From contig DATBIR010000056.1 of the NCBI GenBank assembly GCA_036556825.1, forward strand, positions 1 to 64,000: a DNA stretch of 64,000 nucleotides, read 5' to 3'. This document shows positions 61,590 through 64,000 of the stretch, piece by piece; the first letter of the stretch is position 1, and every line of letters starts with the position of its first letter. The translations under genes were made by a program, and so were the position numbers. The notes below the pieces were generated by a model that did not search any database, was not told where the DNA came from, and saw only the letters and a list, made by a program, of their open reading frames with translations. The DNA is from JAJKJG01 sp036556825 (GTDB lineage Bacteria; Pseudomonadota; Alphaproteobacteria; Rhizobiales; Beijerinckiaceae).

Positions 61590-63368
61590 TTGAACAAGAT
61601 CGAACCAATGCCGTTGACCGGAACGAACCAGGCGTATCGCGGGTGGCAGTCGGACGTGGTCGTCGACCTCATCAAGCAATACGGGTTCGAATATATCACC
61701 CTCAACCCGGGCGCGAGCTTCCGCGGGCTGCATGACTCCCTGATCAACTACGGCGGCAACACGCCGCCGATGCTGCTGTGCCAGCACGAGAAGATCGCGG
61801 TGCAGATCGCGCATGGCTATGGCAAGGCCAAAGGCAAGCCGATGGCGGTGATCCTGCACAACCTCGTTGGACTGCTGCACGCGCCGATGGGCATCTATTA
61901 CGCCTATATCGATCGCGTCCCGATCTTCATCATGGGCGCGACCGGACCGATGGACGAAGGCAAGCGGCGCCCGCATATCGACTGGACGCACACGGCCCTC
62001 GTGCAGGGCGAGGCCGTGCGCCACTTCGTCAAGTGGGACTACCAGCCGACCGCCATCGAGGGCGTGCCGGAATCCTTCGCGCGCGCCTATTCGGTCATGA
62101 CCACCGAGCCGCAGGGGCCGATCTACATGTGCTACGACGCGGCGCTGCAGGAAGCGCCGCTGAAGGCAGACGTGCCGCTGCCGCCGGTCGGATCGGTGGC
62201 GACGCCCGCGCCTATGATGCCTGATCCCAAGGCCCTCGAGGCCATTGCCGATCGCCTTCTCAAGGCCGAGAACCCGATGCTGCTGGCCGAATTCGTTGGC
62301 CGCCGGCAAGGTGGCTTCGAGAGCCTCGTGCAGCTCGCGGAAACGGTCGGGGCCGGGGTGTGGGACGTCAACAACGCCCTCAACTTCCCGAACCGGCACC
62401 CCCTGTGCGTGAGCCTGGACAAAGGCGCCCTCAAGAACGTCGATCTTGTGGTCGGGCTCGACGTCAAGGACTGGGAGAAGCCAACGCACGAGCTCAACAG
62501 CACGACGCGCGTCGTCGAGCCGCTCGTGTCCAAGGACTGCGACTGGGTCGAGGTCGGGTTCGGCGAGCTCGGCATGAGCAAATGGTCGATGGATTACGGC
62601 CGCATGCAGCCGTGCTCGGTCCGGGCGATCGGTGACACGGCGCTTGGCATCCCCGAACTCACGCGCCTGTGCCGGAGCGCGATCGACAAGGACGCCACGC
62701 TCAAGAACCGCATCGCCGAACGCCGCAAGGCGATCGGCAAGCGCCACGACCAGACCTGGGCCAAGTGGCAGGACGAGGCGCGCGAGAACTGGGACGCATC
62801 GCCCATGACGGTGCCGCGGCTCGCACTGGAAGTGTGGGACGTGATCAAGGACCACGACTGGGTCCTGGCCGCCAACACCCTCAAGAACTGGGTGCGCAGG
62901 CTCTGGGACTTCGACAAGCCGTATCGCCATCCGGGCCAGGATCTCGGCACCGGCACGCAGATCGGCATCTCGCTCGGCGTGGCGCTGGCCAACAAGGGCA
63001 GTGGACGTCTCGTGGTCGACATCCAGCCGGACGGCGACCTGATGTTCGACGCCGGCGCGCTGTGGTTCGCGTCCAAGCACGAGATACCGATGCTGATCGT
63101 GATGTACAACAACCGCGCCTACTACAATGACTGGGAGCATCAGATCCGCATGGCGCGGCTGCGCGGGACGGACGAGGCCAAGGCGCATATCGGCATGGAC
63201 CTGTACGGCCCCGAGCCGGATTTCGCCGGCCTCGCCCGCTCGATGGGGTGGTGGGCGGAAGGGCCGATCGAGCGTCCGCAGGACGTGCGCGCCGCCCTGC
63301 TGCGCGCCATCGAGCAGGTCAAGGCGGGCCGCCCCGCCCTGGTCGACACCATCACCCAGCATCGGTGA
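61590..63368 (+). CDS. ThDP-dependent enzyme (paralogue 2)
   Basis: A 592-residue paralogue of the enzyme at 53102. Shared stretches are TLNPGASFRGLHDSLINYGG, the activating Glu 67 in LCQHEKIAVQIAHGYGKAKG, MGATGPMDEGKRRPHIDWTH and the cofactor motif QPDGDLMFDAGALWFASKHE then LIVMYNNRAYYNDWEH. The duplicated genes differ enough to suggest different substrates or steps. The frame begins with TTG at 61590, eight bases after AGAGG; an ATG six codons later is an alternative. A strong terminator follows the stop. Confidence 0.88.
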   Translation: MNKIEPMPLTGTNQAYRGWQSDVVVDLIKQYGFEYITLNPGASFRGLHDSLINYGGNTPPMLLCQHEKIAVQIAHGYGKAKGKPMAVILHNLVGLLHAPMGIYYAYIDRVPIFIMGATGPMDEGKRRPHIDWTHTALVQGEAVRHFVKWDYQPTAIEGVPESFARAYSVMTTEPQGPIYMCYDAALQEAPLKADVPLPPVGSVATPAPMMPDPKALEAIADRLLKAENPMLLAEFVGRRQGGFESLVQLAETVGAGVWDVNNALNFPNRHPLCVSLDKGALKNVDLVVGLDVKDWEKPTHELNSTTRVVEPLVSKDCDWVEVGFGELGMSKWSMDYGRMQPCSVRAIGDTALGIPELTRLCRSAIDKDATLKNRIAERRKAIGKRHDQTWAKWQDEARENWDASPMTVPRLALEVWDVIKDHDWVLAANTLKNWVRRLWDFDKPYRHPGQDLGTGTQIGISLGVALANKGSGRLVVDIQPDGDLMFDAGALWFASKHEIPMLIVMYNNRAYYNDWEHQIRMARLRGTDEAKAHIGMDLYGPEPDFAGLARSMGWWAEGPIERPQDVRAALLRAIEQVKAGRPALVDTITQHR

Positions 63369-63409
63369 TGGCCTGACCATCCCCCTCCGGGGAGAGGTCG
63401 AGACCCCAC

Positions 63410-63437
63410 GCAAGTCGGCTGTCGCCGACTTGCTTTT
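63410..63437 (+). terminator. Rho-independent terminator of the second ThDP enzyme gene
   Basis: GCAAGTCGGC and GCCGACTTGC form a perfect 10-bp stem around TGTC, directly followed by TTTT. It lies 41 bases past the stop at 63368. Confidence 0.88.
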
Positions 63438-63492
63438 CGGTGCGGAAGCGGTGGACGCCCGCTCTCAGGACATATCTTCCCTCTGGACCTGA

Positions 63493-63516
63493 CCCTCTCC
63501 CGCAAACGGGAGAGGG
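63493..63516. repeat. Intergenic hairpin repeat CCCTCTCCCG-CAAA-CGGGAGAGGG
   Basis: A perfect 10-bp inverted repeat with a CAAA loop. Hairpins of nearly this sequence are scattered between genes in many proteobacteria. A related half-sequence, CCCCCTCCGGGGAGAGG, occurs at 63380-63396. It is on the 3' side of both flanking genes. Confidence 0.6.
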
Positions 63517-63530
63517 AGCCCGCCGACGCC

Positions 63531-64000
63531 TCACGGCCGGCGATGGATCGGGTCGACCCAGTAGACCGCCTCGGGCGCCTCGGCCGGCTCGATATTCGGA
63601 AGGTTCACGACCACAGCCTCGTTGTCCGAGCGGATCACCACGCATTCGAGGGGCTCGTCCGAGCTGGCGTTGATCTCCTGATGCGGGACGTATGGCGGCA
63701 CGAAGATAAAATCGCCCGGATCTGCCTCGGCGACGAATTCCAGACGCTCGCCCCAACGCATGCGCGCCCTGCCCTTCACCACGTAGATCACGCTCTCGAG
63801 CTCGCCGTGATGGTGGGCGCCGGTCTTGGCATTGGGCTGGATCGACACGGTTCCGGCCCAGATCTTCTGCGCGCCGACCCGGGCATGGTTGATCGCCGCT
63901 TGCCGGTACATGCCGGGGGTCTGTGCGGTATTCGGATCGAGTTGCTCGCCCCTGATCACGCGCACGCCGTCATGCTTCCAGCGTGGCTCGTCGCCATGAT
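63531..64000 (-). CDS. Cupin domain protein (5' end outside the window)
   Basis: A single-cupin protein of at least 155 residues. HGDEPRWKHDGVRVIRGEQL is read in frame right up to the window edge, so the true start lies beyond 64000; the GTG at 63965 is internal. The metal motifs PNAKTGAHHHGELESVIYVV and VPPYVPHQEINASSDEP are complete. The C-terminus ends VDPIHRRP. The family is frequent beside ThDP enzymes and Bug proteins of this kind, so it probably belongs to the same catabolic region. Its reaction is unknown. Confidence 0.82.
   Translation of the reverse strand, partial: HGDEPRWKHDGVRVIRGEQLDPNTAQTPGMYRQAAINHARVGAQKIWAGTVSIQPNAKTGAHHHGELESVIYVVKGRARMRWGERLEFVAEADPGDFIFVPPYVPHQEINASSDEPLECVVIRSDNEAVVVNLPNIEPAEAPEAVYWVDPIHRRP

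Noticed and set aside
61425..63413. 662-codon open frame on the minus strand
   Set aside because: It is antisense to the second ThDP enzyme and has the same shadow composition.

Overview
The window is GC-rich, gene-dense DNA that looks like an alphaproteobacterial chromosome, most likely Hyphomicrobiales (Rhizobiales, around Xanthobacteraceae/Nitrobacteraceae). The clues are a Rhizobiales-type porin with an AADLPVRKA N-terminus, an Omp25-like barrel, a class III cyclase fused to TPR repeats, many orphan Bug/TctC binding proteins, two exact CtrA-type boxes (TTAA-N7-TTAAC) and short hairpin repeats of the kind scattered through Rhizobiales genomes. No tRNA, rRNA, CRISPR array, transposase or phage gene was recognised.

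Layout. 1-5.4 kb: an adenylate cyclase, small orphan genes and a PaiB-type flavin-binding regulator broken by about seven frameshifts. 5.6-11.1 kb: a minus-strand run of orphan TRAP binding protein, chemoreceptor, 5'-3' exonuclease and secreted alpha/beta hydrolase. 11.3-22.7 kb: a signalling island with a receiver-Hpt protein, OmpW, a receiver-GGDEF-EAL protein, two paralogous multi-pass sensor kinases on either side of an Omp25-like barrel, two small receivers and an alpha-oxoamine-synthase-family PLP enzyme. The PLP enzyme beside the kinase/receiver pair recalls the cqs/lqs alpha-hydroxyketone signalling loci, but the sensors differ from CqsS, so this is the leading candidate for an undescribed system. 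23-24.7 kb: a SET-domain protein and a Bug binding protein.

24.7-39 kb: inositol catabolism. iolC-iolD-iolE-iolB and an SDR lie on the minus strand, divergent from iolG, an inositol-monophosphatase-type phosphatase, a three-gene iron/sugar-phosphate-type ABC importer and a DUF3616 protein. The gene order suggests import and dephosphorylation of a phosphorylated polyol, perhaps an inositol phosphate, before iol breakdown. 39-42.5 kb: a membrane protein, an autotransporter-type barrel, a His-rich protein, a cysteine-less isochorismatase-like hydrolase and a cluster of palindromes.

42.5-50.8 kb: a seven-gene minus-strand cluster (EutA-like protein with His-rich ends, ABC permease, ATPase, bicupin, binding protein, two cupins) with no ethanolamine ammonia-lyase gene. 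51-52.5 kb: a porin with a clear terminator and a long gene-free leader region. 53-64 kb: a catabolic region with two paralogous ThDP enzymes, an ACMSD-like amidohydrolase, a Rieske ferredoxin, a MarR regulator with a palindromic site in the divergent promoter, two Bug binding proteins, a 2-hydroxyacid dehydrogenase and a cupin running off the end. Its substrate cannot be read from the sequence; an aromatic or keto acid decarboxylation route is the most natural guess.
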